A stretch of 64,000 bases of DNA from Pseudophaeobacter flagellatus (GCF_021228235.1 NZ_JAJQRG010000013.1:24407-88406); one strand, 5' to 3'. Numbered from the stretch's first letter, positions 8,878 through 18,655 are shown. Program-made: numbers and translations. The notes: generated by a model not told the origin, from the sequence alone.

Positions 8878-10275
8878 TCAGCTGAAGGCGCGTTTCATCG
8901 CTGGGATATTGCTGAGGATCAGCAGATCAAAGGCCAGCACCGCCAAAAGCGTTGCCCCGACTAGCGGGAAAGCCATTGCAGTGAAAAGACCAATCAAAAC
9001 AGCGCCTTTCCAGAAGGGCATTTCAGCAGGCACCGGCGGTGCGGCCAGACGCCCCGCCCCGGAAGGGCGGCGCTTGACCCAGAGCACCACACCGGACAGT
9101 GAGACAAAGATCACCGACAGGCAGACGACCACGTTGAGAACAAAGCTCCAGGTGCCCATCAGACCCATGTGAAATGGAATGCCCACGGCCATGGCCTTGC
9201 CGGCCCAGGAATAGTCTTCATATTTCACATCCGCGAGGATCTTGCCGGTGTATTGGTCGATATGGATTGTGCGGTCGACAAAGGGATCATCCGAATCGCT
9301 GCTCATGCTGTCGCGGTTGATGGTCCAGACGCCACCGTCACCGCCGGGATATGCCACGCGAAAGCGCCCCTCCATGCCCAGCATGCGGCCCAGCGTTACC
9401 AAACTGTCGATATTAATCGCGGTGCCATCGGGAATGCCGGTGATGCCTGCCTGCGATCCTGATGCGGGCATCGGGGTCTGCTCCAGTGCCCAGGGCACGT
9501 CATTGGTGGCACCGTGGTTCATATCGGCGTGGATCGAATCGGACAGGGGAACATTGTCCCATTTTTCGGCGGGAAAGGTGCTCCATGCCTGCATCATCTT
9601 CTCCCCCCAGATCCCGGTCCAGGACAGGCCCGAGATGAGAAAAATCACCAGCATGGCCGAAATCCAGAAACCGGTGACCGCATGCAGGCTTTTCCATAGG
9701 GCGCGGCCTCGGGCACGCAGATCCGGCACAAAGGCGGATATGGCGTCGCCGCGGGGCCACCAGATGTAAAGCCCGGTGAAGATCAGCACCAGGCCGAGCC
9801 CGGCTGCGATTTCGATCATCCGGTCACCAGCGGTGCCGATCAACAGGTCCGAATGGATGTTGTCGGCGAAATCATACCAGCCAGCGCGGCGGTCCCAGAT
9901 CTCGATCACTTCTCCGGTGTACTGGTTCAGGGCTACCAGACGTTGACCTTCTTCGGTCTTGACCCGGAACACCGTGGCAAGATCAGGGGCCTTGGGGCCG
10001 ATCCATTCGGCGATGGTGCCGGGCTGGGCGGCGAGAACCCGTTGCGATTGCTCGGTAAGGCTGAGGGCTGTTTCACCCTGGGTGACCTGGATGGTTTCGC
10101 CATCCCGCCCGTCAAACTGGGTGATGAACATCATCATCAGGCCGGTGATGGCAAGGGTCACAAAGAAGGGGATGACATAAAGTGCGGCGTAAAAATGCCA
10201 GCGCCAGGCGGCAAAGTAGAATTTTTCAGTGAGCGAGCGCGATTGGCCCGCAGTATGCGGTTGGCTGGTCGCCAT
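8878..10275 (-). CDS. PepSY-associated transmembrane protein (PiuB-like)
   Basis: A 465-residue inner-membrane protein. A hydrophobic segment at residues ~31-53 is followed by periplasmic PepSY-like stretches (VFRVKTEEGQRLVALNQYTGEV; THIDQYTGKIL near 320-360) and more membrane segments at ~150-175, ~195-220, ~375-405 and ~430-460. Proteins of this family often sit with siderophore or heme receptors and may act in reduction of ferric siderophore in the periplasm; no receptor is present here. It lies 80 nt downstream of the DUF2946 gene, a common pairing. Confidence 0.85.
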   Translation of the reverse strand: MATSQPHTAGQSRSLTEKFYFAAWRWHFYAALYVIPFFVTLAITGLMMMFITQFDGRDGETIQVTQGETALSLTEQSQRVLAAQPGTIAEWIGPKAPDLATVFRVKTEEGQRLVALNQYTGEVIEIWDRRAGWYDFADNIHSDLLIGTAGDRMIEIAAGLGLVLIFTGLYIWWPRGDAISAFVPDLRARGRALWKSLHAVTGFWISAMLVIFLISGLSWTGIWGEKMMQAWSTFPAEKWDNVPLSDSIHADMNHGATNDVPWALEQTPMPASGSQAGITGIPDGTAINIDSLVTLGRMLGMEGRFRVAYPGGDGGVWTINRDSMSSDSDDPFVDRTIHIDQYTGKILADVKYEDYSWAGKAMAVGIPFHMGLMGTWSFVLNVVVCLSVIFVSLSGVVLWVKRRPSGAGRLAAPPVPAEMPFWKGAVLIGLFTAMAFPLVGATLLAVLAFDLLILSNIPAMKRAFS

Positions 10276-10355
10276 GGGATTTCTCCATATCTGAACTGCG
10301 CCATCGCCGGGGGTAGCCCGGATTGGCTGCGATAAAACGTTGGTGTTTTGAAGGT

Positions 10356-10727
10356 TCAGGAGAGGGCAGGCGGCCCACGTGCATCATAGCGCCAGTGGAA
10401 CCCGGCAGAATAGTGGGTAAAGCTCTCATGCACCCAGCGGGCACCAAGAGAGGGTGTCAGATCCAGCACAAAGGGCGTGTTCTGGGTCAGGTTGATATGG
10501 GGTGATAGGGCTGTAAATGGACAGCTACGGTCATCCATTTGGTCAGCGGGGGGCGGCTGTGGTGCGTCGTCGCCCAGATCAACCCAGCGTTCTTCTGCGC
10601 CATCGGTGGTACAGATGATCAGAAGGATCTTGCCATTACTTGCATGCGCAGGCATCCACCCCGCCGGGATCAACCCGGCAGCGGTGATTGCCAGCAGCAT
10701 TACATAGGGCAACAGGCGTGACAGCAC
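10356..10727 (-). CDS. DUF2946-like small exported protein
   Basis: A 123-residue protein with an N-terminal signal or membrane segment (residues 4-20), a hydrophilic middle with the Cys pair ICTTDG and DRSCPFTAL, and no other domain. This order resembles DUF2946, whose role is unknown and which often neighbours metal-uptake genes. It starts with GTG at 10727, immediately abutting the engB stop codon with no gap, so translation may depend on engB. The PepSY gene follows. Confidence 0.65.
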   Translation of the reverse strand: MLSRLLPYVMLLAITAAGLIPAGWMPAHASNGKILLIICTTDGAEERWVDLGDDAPQPPPADQMDDRSCPFTALSPHINLTQNTPFVLDLTPSLGARWVHESFTHYSAGFHWRYDARGPPALS

Positions 10728-11378
10728 CTACTCAAGGCCGGTGATGATAGAGCGCAGCGTGGCAATGCCATCGCCTTTTTCCGACGAGGTCAGCACGATT
10801 TCAGGATAGGCTGCCGGGTGGCGGGACAGGGCGGTGCGCACCTGTTCGATCACCTTCTCGCGGTCCTTGGCCTTGACCTTGTCGGCCTTGGTCATCACGC
10901 ATTGAAAGGTCACAGCAGAGCTGTCTAGCAGGCTCATGATCTCTTCATCGACATCCTTGACGCCATGGCGGCTGTCAATCAGTACAAAGGCCCGGCGTAG
11001 GGTCTGGCGGCCGCTGAGATAGCGTTTCAGCAGTTTCTGCCACTTTTCCACCACCGCCAGTGGCGCATTGGCGTAGCCATAGCCGGGCAGATCCACGAGG
11101 TAGAGGTCCGGTCCCTGAGTGAAGAAGTTGATTTCCTGGGTGCGGCCCGGTGTATTGGAGGCCCGTGCCAGCCCCTTGGTGCCGGTCAGCGCGTTGATCA
11201 GGCTGGATTTGCCTACATTGGAACGCCCGGCAAAGCAGACCTCCATGCGGTCGGCCTCGGGCAGGCCCGACATGGCAACGACGCCTTTGACAAATTCCGA
11301 TTCTCCCGCAAATAGTTTGCGGCCCTTTTCAGCGGTGATTTGGTCAGGCTCTTCGGCGAGGGAGAATGGGATCTGCAT
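10728..11378 (-). CDS. engB: Ribosome biogenesis GTP-binding protein EngB (YihA/YsxC)
   Basis: A 216-residue small GTPase needed for 50S ribosome assembly. G1 is GRSNVGKSS (near residue 51), G3 DLPGYG, and G4 TKADK. Its start overlaps the MOSC gene stop by one base (TGATG), so it is coupled to that gene. The yidC-MOSC-engB order is consistent with a single operon. Confidence 0.96.
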   Translation of the reverse strand: MQIPFSLAEEPDQITAEKGRKLFAGESEFVKGVVAMSGLPEADRMEVCFAGRSNVGKSSLINALTGTKGLARASNTPGRTQEINFFTQGPDLYLVDLPGYGYANAPLAVVEKWQKLLKRYLSGRQTLRRAFVLIDSRHGVKDVDEEIMSLLDSSAVTFQCVMTKADKVKAKDREKVIEQVRTALSRHPAAYPEIVLTSSEKGDGIATLRSIITGLE

Positions 11379-12115
11379 CAGAGAACCTCCAGGGTATCGG
11401 TGAGGGCGATTTTACCATCGCACAGCACTTTGGCACGAATGCCAAAATCGGTGTGGCCCCAGTGTTCGCGCAGGGCCTTTAGCGTGTTGGCGTCGCGCTG
11501 GCCTGTGTCCGGGTTGGTTTCGGTCGCGCGACAACGGGTAATGCGGTCGACCACTTCCAGACGCACCTCACCTATCCGCAACTCGCGCCCAACCCAGTCA
11601 AACTCCTCAAAGGGTGCAGGGCCGTCAATCCACAGGTTGCCACGGAATCGGCGTGGGTCCAGTGCCTGCCCCAGGGTTTCCCCCAGCGCCCGCAGAGAGC
11701 CCAGAGACAGGATAGAGAGTGCCGAAAAACTGGCATCGGCCATGCCGCCCGACGGGGCCGCAATCAGGCTGTGTGGCTGTGGCCGATCAGCCGGGTAGAT
11801 CGGTTGCAGCCAATCGACCAGTTTTGCGCCATCTGTTGCAGGGTTCAGGGTTATCTCACCCTGTTTTGGGTGGCGCAGCGTAATCTGGTTCCCCTGTGTT
11901 TCGGCCGAAACCGCCATTAGTTCGGGGCCGAAACAGCCGCGGGCAAAATTGCGGCAGTGCTGCCATGCGCCGGTATCCTCGGCCGTGCCGGTCAGCACAG
12001 CCCAAGCCCGGTCCAACGGCATAGGCCCGCCTGTCTCCAGGCGGACCTCTGTCAATGGTTCGGCTCCGATACCTTTGATCGGGTGCCGCCACATTTGTTT
12101 TACAGTTGCCGTCAT
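11378..12115 (-). CDS. MOSC domain-containing protein
   Basis: A 245-residue protein with an N-terminal beta-barrel (WRHPIKGIGAEPLTEV) and a MOSC core (RRFRGNLWIDG, then ITRCRATETNPDTGQRD). The conserved Cys in TRCRATETNPDTG is the expected sulfur or molybdopterin-contact residue. MOSC proteins are thought to carry sulfur for molybdenum-cofactor enzymes; the partner is unknown here. It overlaps yidC by 4 bp (ATGA) and engB by 1 bp. Confidence 0.9.
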   Translation of the reverse strand: MTATVKQMWRHPIKGIGAEPLTEVRLETGGPMPLDRAWAVLTGTAEDTGAWQHCRNFARGCFGPELMAVSAETQGNQITLRHPKQGEITLNPATDGAKLVDWLQPIYPADRPQPHSLIAAPSGGMADASFSALSILSLGSLRALGETLGQALDPRRFRGNLWIDGPAPFEEFDWVGRELRIGEVRLEVVDRITRCRATETNPDTGQRDANTLKALREHWGHTDFGIRAKVLCDGKIALTDTLEVL

Positions 12116-13923
12116 TCGTTCTCAGCCTTTGGCTTTCGCTTGACGCTGGCCTTGATGTTACCAAACACATCCGGTGTGTAACCATGGCTGCGCATGATCA
12201 GATACTGCTGGGTAAAGGTGATGGTGTTGTTGGCAATCCAATATACCACCAGCCCCGAGGCAAAGCCCCCCAGCATGAACATGAAGACCCAAGGCATCCA
12301 GGCAAAGATCATTTGCTGTGTCGGATCCGTAGGTGCCGGGTTCAGCTTTTGCTGCAAGAACATCGAGATACCCAAGAGCAGCGGCAGAATGCCGATGAAG
12401 ACAGTCGCCATCAGGGTGCCTGGTTCCGGCCCGGCCCATGGCAGCAAGCCATAGAAGTTCATGATCGAGGTCGGATCCGGTGCGCTCAGATCCTGGAAAG
12501 GACCAAAGAAGGGCGCGTGACGCAGTTCCAGCGTGACAAAGATCACCTTGTAGAGCGAGAAGAAGATCGGGATCTGGATCAGAATCGGCAGGCAGCCGGC
12601 AGCGGGGTTCACTTTTTCCCGCTTGTAAAGCTCCATGATCTCTTTCTGCTGCTTCTGGCGGTCATCGCCAGAGCGCTCTTTCAGTTTCTCCATTTCTGGC
12701 TGCAGCTCTTTCATCTTCGCCATGGAGGCATAGGATTTATAAGCCAGCGGGAAGACGAGGATCTTGATCAGCACGGTCAGCGCGATAATCGACCAGCCCA
12801 TGTTGCCAATCATCCCGTGCAGCCAGTGCAGCACCGCAAAGATCGGTTTGGTCAGGAAGAAGAACCAGCCCCAGTCGATACTGTCGAGGAAGCCGGCGAT
12901 GCCGCCCTTTTCATAGGCGCGAATGGTGGCCCATTCCTTGGCACCGGAAAACAGCTGGGTGGTGACCTCGCTGCTGGCGCCATCGGCCAGGGTGACGGTG
13001 GGCAGCACGATATCGGTTTGATAGATATCGCGACGCTCGTCATATTTGGCAATAGAGCGGAAGGACTGGCCCGGTTCCGGGATCAGCGTTGACATCCAGT
13101 AGTGATCGGTAAAGCCGATCCAACCGTTGCCTTCCACCTGCTTGACCTCAGAGCGCGACCCATCGCGCGGGTCAATGTCAAAATCGGCGACATCGGAATA
13201 GTCCAGCTCTGACAGCTCGCCATCGGCCATGCCAACAAGGCCTTCGTGCAGGATGAAGAAGTTCTTCATATCTTCCGGCTCACCATGGCGGGCCAAGGTG
13301 CCGTAGGGCGCAAGCGAGACGCTGTTGCCAGAGGCATTGCTGACCGACTGGCTGACAGAGAACATATAGTTATCGTCCACCGCGATGGTGCGGCTGAAGG
13401 TCAGGCCCTTGCCGTTGTCCCAGGTCAGGGTCACCGGCGTGTCTGGCGTCAGCTGGGCGCCTTCAGGGGCGCGCCACAGGGTATTGGCACCGGGGACATC
13501 GTCAGCGGCAAGACCGCTGCCTGGGGCCCAGCCATAGAGGGCGTAATAGGCCCCCTGTTCGCCGACGGGCGACAGAAACTGGACGATTTCCGGGGCATCA
13601 TTGGTGACGCGGTAATCTTTCAGTGCCAGATCGTCGATACGACCACCCTGCAGCGAGATGCTGCCGGTGATGCGATCAGATTCGATCTTGATCCGTGGTG
13701 CATCAGAGGCGCTGGCCTCTTCGCTGGTCTGGCTGGTGACAGCCTCGGTCGCATCAGCGCCAGGGCTGCTTGCGGTGTCACCTGCGGACGCGGGCACAGT
13801 TTCTGTTGCCAGCGCCTCCGGTGTCGGTTCGACCTCTGGGGGTGGGAAAAAAAACATCCACCCAAGAAGCACGAGGCTGCTGAGTGCGATTGCGAGAATA
13901 AGATTCTTGTTCTGGTCGTCCAT
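12112..13923 (-). CDS. yidC: Membrane protein insertase YidC
   Basis: A 603-residue inner-membrane insertase. It has an N-terminal membrane anchor (residues ~9-27), a large periplasmic domain (to ~345), and the conserved C-terminal insertase segments including KSYASMAKMKELQPEM, the coiled loop with QKEIMELYKREKVNPAAG, and GCLPILIQIPIFFSLYKVIF. Its length is normal for Gram-negative YidC. It belongs with yidD, rnpA and rpmH, although ttcA and a GGDEF-EAL gene lie between. Confidence 0.97.
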   Translation of the reverse strand: MDDQNKNLILAIALSSLVLLGWMFFFPPPEVEPTPEALATETVPASAGDTASSPGADATEAVTSQTSEEASASDAPRIKIESDRITGSISLQGGRIDDLALKDYRVTNDAPEIVQFLSPVGEQGAYYALYGWAPGSGLAADDVPGANTLWRAPEGAQLTPDTPVTLTWDNGKGLTFSRTIAVDDNYMFSVSQSVSNASGNSVSLAPYGTLARHGEPEDMKNFFILHEGLVGMADGELSELDYSDVADFDIDPRDGSRSEVKQVEGNGWIGFTDHYWMSTLIPEPGQSFRSIAKYDERRDIYQTDIVLPTVTLADGASSEVTTQLFSGAKEWATIRAYEKGGIAGFLDSIDWGWFFFLTKPIFAVLHWLHGMIGNMGWSIIALTVLIKILVFPLAYKSYASMAKMKELQPEMEKLKERSGDDRQKQQKEIMELYKREKVNPAAGCLPILIQIPIFFSLYKVIFVTLELRHAPFFGPFQDLSAPDPTSIMNFYGLLPWAGPEPGTLMATVFIGILPLLLGISMFLQQKLNPAPTDPTQQMIFAWMPWVFMFMLGGFASGLVVYWIANNTITFTQQYLIMRSHGYTPDVFGNIKASVKRKPKAENE

Positions 13924-14045
13924 TTGGGACTGCCACCTCGTGTAGGGAATGACACGGTGGGTTCAACAGAGATGACCCCCAAAGGTCAAGTGGAATCGGG
14001 GAAAACAGGGGTGGCAATACGCCCCGACGCTGGAAAAAGCAGGGA

Positions 14046-15590
14046 TCAGCGGGTGCGGCGGCCGATTTCCGGGGCCTCTTGCAGTTTGGCTTCGTGTGCG
14101 GTGATCCAGTCAAGCGTCTGGTCGAAGGGCATTGGACGACCAATGCCAAAGCCCTGCACATGGCCACAGCCGAGCTGCGACAAGAGTGCGTGTTCGCCGG
14201 CGGTTTCCACCCCCTCGGCCAGGGTTTCCAGGTCCAGGCGCTCGGCCATGGTTAGGATCGCGGCAATCAGTTTTTGCTGTTCTGGGTCGCGGTCGGCACG
14301 CAGCACAAAGGAGCGGTCGATCTTGATCCGGGAGATATTGAACCGACGCACCGCCGAGATAGAGGCATGTCCGGTGCCAAAGTCATCCAGCTCAATATGG
14401 CAGCCCAGATCGCTGAGCGCCGCAATATTGCGGGTTACCACATCATCAGGCCGATCCGTCATCACGGTTTCCAGAATTTCGATCGACAGACGCGCCGGGG
14501 GCAGATCAAAGCGCTCCAGCTCCCACTTGATGTTTTCCGCCAGGTTAGGGTTGCGCAGCTCTTGGGTGGCAAAGTTGACGCCAACGGCCGGCACCTTCAG
14601 TCCTGCGGCATCCCAGGCATTCAGCGCGGTCAGAGAATGATAGAGCATGACCTGGCTAAGCCGTTCCATCAGGCCGGTTTCTTCCAGTAGGGGCAGAAAC
14701 TTGCCGGGTGGGATCAGGCCGCGCACAGGGTGCATCCAACGGGCCAGGGCCTCAAAGCCTGAAACGCGGCCGGTGTCGGTGCAGAGCTGAGGCTGGAACC
14801 AGGGCTGGATATGGCCGGCTTCCAGCGCATCGGCGGCTTCCTCGCGCAGGTTGCCATGGGCTTTGCTGCGTTGATGCATATCGTTGGAAAAGACCCGGAT
14901 CCCAGAGGGCCCGTTTTGCTGTGCGTCGGACAGGGCCGCCGCTGCGGCGCCTGACCAGTCGCCATAGGATTTGCTTGGCGCGCGGGTGTTCAGGCAAAAC
15001 CCGATAGAGCAAGAGACATAGACCGTGGTGCCATCCAGTGAGATCGGCTCTTCCACGGCGGATTGAATGCGCCCTGCCATCTGCACGCAGGTTTCCAGAT
15101 CGAGTTGCAGCACCGGGGTCAGGCAGACGGCAAATTTGCTGTCGCCGATTCGGGCAACTGTATCGCCGTTGCGCAGGGTGCTGGCGATACGTTCGCCGCA
15201 GCTTTGAATAACCCGGTCGCAGGCCTCTTGGCCCTCGCGGTTGCTCAGTTCTTTGAATTCGTCAATTTCGATGTAGTACAGTGCCGACCGCAGCTCGGTT
15301 CTGGCGCAATCTTCAACGATTCGCTCCATGTCCAGCTCAAACCCTTCGCGCAGCATCAGCCCGGTCACGCTGTCGCGCGGCGCAAGATTCCGGCCATAGG
15401 CGGAAAACCCGCCAAAAAAAGCAAAGATGACAGGCATGCCCAGAGCAACCCAAAGTAGAGCAGCTTCGCCACCGATCCAGAAGGTTGCAAGGGTAAGCGC
15501 AGGCAAGAACGCAAGAATCGGCGGCGCAAGCAGCGCCGGAGCCAATCTTGTTCGAATTCGGTAAAGGAGACCTGAATTCGCTTTTGTCAT
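14046..15590 (-). CDS. GGDEF-EAL protein with degenerate GGDEF and intact EAL
   Basis: A 514-residue membrane-anchored c-di-GMP protein. Two hydrophobic segments occupy residues ~17-66. The GGDEF domain (~75-240) has RIGDSKFAV where GGDEF should be, so cyclase activity is unlikely. The EAL domain (~245-500) keeps FEALARW, NFAT, the ETVM glutamate, DDFGTG, KIDRSF and AEGVET. I predict a phosphodiesterase or c-di-GMP sensor. The gene sits 64 nt downstream of ttcA, possibly as part of that operon. Confidence 0.88.
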   Translation of the reverse strand: MTKANSGLLYRIRTRLAPALLAPPILAFLPALTLATFWIGGEAALLWVALGMPVIFAFFGGFSAYGRNLAPRDSVTGLMLREGFELDMERIVEDCARTELRSALYYIEIDEFKELSNREGQEACDRVIQSCGERIASTLRNGDTVARIGDSKFAVCLTPVLQLDLETCVQMAGRIQSAVEEPISLDGTTVYVSCSIGFCLNTRAPSKSYGDWSGAAAAALSDAQQNGPSGIRVFSNDMHQRSKAHGNLREEAADALEAGHIQPWFQPQLCTDTGRVSGFEALARWMHPVRGLIPPGKFLPLLEETGLMERLSQVMLYHSLTALNAWDAAGLKVPAVGVNFATQELRNPNLAENIKWELERFDLPPARLSIEILETVMTDRPDDVVTRNIAALSDLGCHIELDDFGTGHASISAVRRFNISRIKIDRSFVLRADRDPEQQKLIAAILTMAERLDLETLAEGVETAGEHALLSQLGCGHVQGFGIGRPMPFDQTLDWITAHEAKLQEAPEIGRRTR

Positions 15591-15654
15591 GTTCAGACCT
15601 TTCGCCTAAAGCAGGGTGCATCGGCAGAATAGAGGGCTGGTTCTGACTCGCGGG

Positions 15655-16542
15655 TTAACGCAACAAGGGTATTTCTGCTGAATCTGCAGAATCTTCGCCA
15701 GAATTGCGCTCCAACCCGATAAAATCAAAAAGCTTAGGATCAAGTAGATGTGATGGACGTGCATTCGTCAAGGCGCGGAACATCACCTGGCGGCGACCGG
15801 GACTGTTTGCTTCCCATTGGTCGAGAATCTGCTTCACCTGTTGGCGCTGCAGCCCATCCTGGCTACCGCATAGGTCGCAAGGAATGATCGGATAGTCCAT
15901 CGCTCGGGCAAATTTCTCGCAGTCGGCTTCGGCCACATGGGCGAGCGGGCGATAGACAAATAGGTCGCCTTCCTCGTTCAGCAGCTTGGGCGGCATGGTG
16001 GCCAGGCGCCCGCCGTGGAACAGATTCATGAAGAAGGTCTCAAGAATATCATCCCGGTGATGGCCCAAAATGACCGCAGAGCATCCTTCTTCCCGCGCGA
16101 CCCTGTACAAATTCCCCCGCCGCAGACGCGAGCACAACGCGCAGAAGGTGCGCCCCTCGGGGATCTTGTCGACCACGATGCTATAGGTGTCCTGATATTC
16201 AATCCGATGCGGCACGCCCATCTTTTCCAGAAATGCGGGCAGCACAGTAGCTGGAAAGCCCGGTTGCCCCTGATCCAGATTGCAGGCCAAAAGATCCACG
16301 GGCAGCAGGCCGCGCCACTTCAGCTCATGGAGCACGGCCAAGAGGGTATAGCTGTCCTTGCCCCCCGAGAGGCAGACCAGCCAGCGCGGGGTGCTGCCAT
16401 CGGCGGGGCGTTCCACCATACCGTATTGTTCAATTGCTTCACGCGCCTGGCGCACAATGCGTTTGCGCAGCTTCTTGAACTCGGTGGTCGAGGGGGCGCC
16501 GGCAAACAGCGCATGGATTTCGGTTTGATCATCATCAAGCAT
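15655..16542 (-). CDS. ttcA: tRNA 2-thiocytidine biosynthesis protein TtcA
   Basis: A 295-residue PP-loop ATPase that thiolates cytidine 32 of tRNA. The ATP-binding SGGKDS motif (near residue 60) is followed by two CxxC motifs, [10 protein letters not shown] and CDLCGSQDG, which hold the iron-sulfur cluster. The [15 protein letters not shown] end ([12 protein letters not shown]) is also typical. The start at 16542 is an ATG, and the gene is oriented with yidD upstream. Confidence 0.94.
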   Translation of the reverse strand: MLDDDQTEIHALFAGAPSTTEFKKLRKRIVRQAREAIEQYGMVERPADGSTPRWLVCLSGGKDSYTLLAVLHELKWRGLLPVDLLACNLDQGQPGFPATVLPAFLEKMGVPHRIEYQDTYSIVVDKIPEGRTFCALCSRLRRGNLYRVAREEGCSAVILGHHRDDILETFFMNLFHGGRLATMPPKLLNEEGDLFVYRPLAHVAEADCEKFARAMDYPIIPCDLCGSQDGLQRQQVKQILDQWEANSPGRRQVMFRALTNARPSHLLDPKLFDFIGLERNSGEDSADSAEIPLLR

Positions 16543-16664
16543 ATCGGCCCCCTAGCCCCTGGCGCAGCTTTTGCCAAGGAAAAAGGGTGCGCGAGTCGCA
16601 ATAGCCCAGCGATAGGCCAGTGACAGGGGGCCTATCCGGCAGGGGGTGCTGGACTGTCTGGCGA

Positions 16665-16913
16665 TTACTTCTTTGGTGGCGCGGTGGGCTTTTGATCTGG
16701 CACCGGATCATAACCGTCGCCCCCAAGCGGATGGCAGCGGCCAATGCGGCGCAGCGTCAGCCAGGTCCCCTTGATGCCGCCATGCTTTTCATAGGCTTCC
16801 AGCGCGTAGGCCGAACAGGTCGGTTGATAGCGGCAGTTGAAACCCACCCAGGGTGAAAACAGCAGCCGATAGGCGCGGACCGGCAGGGCAAGGATATGGG
16901 CAAGCGGCGTCAT
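16665..16913 (-). CDS. yidD: Membrane protein insertion efficiency factor YidD
   Basis: An 82-residue protein with the diagnostic segment AYRLLFSPWVGFNCRYQPTC followed by AYALEAYEKHGGIKG and a conserved RIGRCHPLGGDGYDPVP end. YidD assists YidC-dependent insertion at the inner membrane. It follows rnpA by 37 nt in the common rpmH-rnpA-yidD order. Confidence 0.96.
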   Translation of the reverse strand: MTPLAHILALPVRAYRLLFSPWVGFNCRYQPTCSAYALEAYEKHGGIKGTWLTLRRIGRCHPLGGDGYDPVPDQKPTAPPKK

Positions 16914-16950
16914 GGGGGCAAGATAGGGGTAAGAGCCAGCCGGTAACAGA

Positions 16951-17397
16951 TCACCCGTGGATTTTTTTCAGCGCATAAGCCAGATCGCGCTGCAGATCCT
17001 GAAAATCTCGGCTGGCGGTCACCTCGGCACGGCCAATCAGGACATAGTCCCAGCCGTCGCGACCCTGTTGCGGAAGCACCAGGCGGGCGGCTTCGCGCAG
17101 GCGTCGTTTGGCGCGGTTGCGTGCCACGGCATTGCCAACCTTTTTAGAACAGGTGAAGCCAACACGAAAGCCGGGCTCGGGGGTCTCGCCGTCGCGGCGC
17201 TTGCGCCCCTGAACCATCATGCTTTGGGTGCCCTGCCGACGGGCGCGGGCTGCGGCCAGAAAGGCGCTGCGCTTGGCCAGAACGGTCAAGGGGGGGGCTT
17301 TTTCGGTGGCCTGTTTGGGGGCTGGGCAAACAGAAACCGCCGAAGGCTGGTTCCCGTGGCCAGCTGTGCTGTCCTTTGGGGCCTTCGGCGGTGTCAT
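16951..17397 (-). CDS. rnpA: Ribonuclease P protein component
   Basis: A 148-residue RnpA, the protein subunit of RNase P that matures tRNA 5' ends. The conserved RNA-binding motif RNRAKRRLREAARLVLP is in the middle, and GFTCSKKVGNAVARNR precedes it. The ~40-residue extension before LAKRSAFLAA is proline- and alanine-rich, as often seen in this clade. I chose ATG 17397 with an AAGGA site ~9 nt upstream; the open frame continues to a TTG at 17406. Confidence 0.92.
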   Translation of the reverse strand: MTPPKAPKDSTAGHGNQPSAVSVCPAPKQATEKAPPLTVLAKRSAFLAAARARRQGTQSMMVQGRKRRDGETPEPGFRVGFTCSKKVGNAVARNRAKRRLREAARLVLPQQGRDGWDYVLIGRAEVTASRDFQDLQRDLAYALKKIHG

Positions 17398-17423
17398 ATC
17401 TGTCAATCCTTGGGGCCTCGCGC

Positions 17424-17558
17424 TTATGCGCTCAGCTCCTTGCGGCCACGGGCGCGGCGTGCGTTAAGGATCTTGCGGCCTGCCTTGGTGGCCATGCGCG
17501 CACGAAAACCGTGGCGACGTTTACGAACCAGGTTCGAGGGCTGAAAGGTGCGTTTCAT
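17424..17558 (-). CDS. rpmH: 50S ribosomal protein L34
   Basis: A 44-residue protein beginning [18 protein letters not shown] and ending RGRKELSA, a complete and highly conserved L34. It is too short for most automatic gene calls but is certain from the sequence. It lies 26 nt upstream of rnpA (ATG at 17397), with its own promoter just upstream. Confidence 0.98.
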   Translation of the reverse strand: MKRTFQPSNLVRKRRHGFRARMATKAGRKILNARRARGRKELSA

Positions 17559-17626
17559 CGCTCCGGTCTCCAATTTCTACAGGGGGCAGCGGAATCGCTC
17601 CCCGTGGTGTTTATCTCGAAGCCCGG

Positions 17627-17655
17627 TCTTTAGAAGGGATTCTCGGGCAAGTCAA
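17627..17655 (-). promoter_or_regulatory. Sigma70-like promoter of rpmH-rnpA
   Basis: On the minus strand: -35 TTGACT (plus 17650-17655), exactly 17 bp, then -10 TAAAGA (17627-17632). The start of rpmH is ~60 nt further along. The 345-nt gap from 17559 to 17902 otherwise shows no gene; this promoter is its only clear signal. Confidence 0.75.
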
Positions 17656-17902
17656 ACGCTGAGCCCTGACTTTTGTCGCGCCCGGGCAAGATTTCTGCCA
17701 AAAAGGCCTGAATTTACCGAGGCAGGCCGCAAAATGCTGCAAATCGGCGGGGCAGGGTGCGAATCTTCACAAAAACACATCTAACAGATCAAGGCCGCGT
17801 GATAAGCCCGTGCCAGACCTCGTCTCGGGTTGCATTTGGCGCTAGCAGGTATTGGCAGCTAGACTTGTGGTCCAGGACAGACGACCAAGAGAGATGAGAC
17901 AT

Positions 17903-18655
17903 ATGACCAAGACGCCAAAACAAGGGCTTGCCCGCCACCTGCCGCTGATCGCAGTGGTTGCGGTCGCGCTGATCGGTGCGGTGACCCTGAAGGATCACCT
18001 TAGCTTTGATACGCTGCGCGATAACCGCGAGGCGCTGATGGCTTTTCGCGATCAGAACTACCTGGGACTGGTGGCGCTTTTTGTCGGGCTGTACGTCCTG
18101 ATTGTGACCTTTTCCCTGCCGGGTGCGGCGGTAGCCTCGGTCACGGGGGGCTTTCTGTTTGGTTTGGGTGCGGGCACTGCGCTGAACGTTATATCGGCGA
18201 CCATTGGGGCGTCGGGGATCTTTCTTGCGGCCCGCCTGGGATTGGGCGAGATGCTCACGGCGAAGCTCGAAGCGAGTGAAGGCCGGGTTCAGATGTTGAA
18301 GAATGCGCTGCGCCAGAACGAGGTGGAAGTGCTGCTGCTGTTGCGCCTGGTGCCCGCGGTGCCGTTCTTTGTTGCCAACCTGTTGCCCGCGCTTGTGGGG
18401 GTGCGGTTTGGTAACTTCCTGTGGACCACGGCGATTGGCATCATTCCGGGGGCAATTGTCTTTACCTGGATCGGGGTCGGCGTCGGAGAGGTCTTTGATC
18501 GCGGTGAAGATCCGGACCTGTCTCTGCTGTGGGAGCCGCATGTGATTGGCCCGCTTCTGGGGCTGTGTGTCTTGGCGGTGATGCCGATCATCGTGAAGAC
18601 CCTGCGCCCCAAAAGCGCCAAGCCCACCCCCAAGCCCCCAACAAAGGCGCGCTGA
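17903..18655 (+). CDS. TVP38/TMEM64 family (DedA-related) membrane protein
   Basis: A 250-residue inner-membrane protein. Membrane segments are visible near residues 12-28, 50-80, 85-110, 150-185 and 215-235. The central FSLPGAAVASVTGGFLFG and RLVPAVPFFVANLLPAL segments are typical of the SNARE-associated/DedA fold. Relatives may move lipids across membranes, but no role is proven here. I chose ATG 17903; in-frame upstream sequence would add a polar tail. The next gene, an FAD reductase, begins 3 nt later. Confidence 0.85.
   Translation: MTKTPKQGLARHLPLIAVVAVALIGAVTLKDHLSFDTLRDNREALMAFRDQNYLGLVALFVGLYVLIVTFSLPGAAVASVTGGFLFGLGAGTALNVISATIGASGIFLAARLGLGEMLTAKLEASEGRVQMLKNALRQNEVEVLLLLRLVPAVPFFVANLLPALVGVRFGNFLWTTAIGIIPGAIVFTWIGVGVGEVFDRGEDPDLSLLWEPHVIGPLLGLCVLAVMPIIVKTLRPKSAKPTPKPPTKAR

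Noticed and set aside
12106..13092. 328-residue plus frame over yidC
   Set aside because: Shadow; rich in His/Gln and lacking a ribosome site.
16600..17700. Chromosomal origin near rpmH-rnpA
   Set aside because: No dnaA gene and no cluster of DnaA boxes is visible here.
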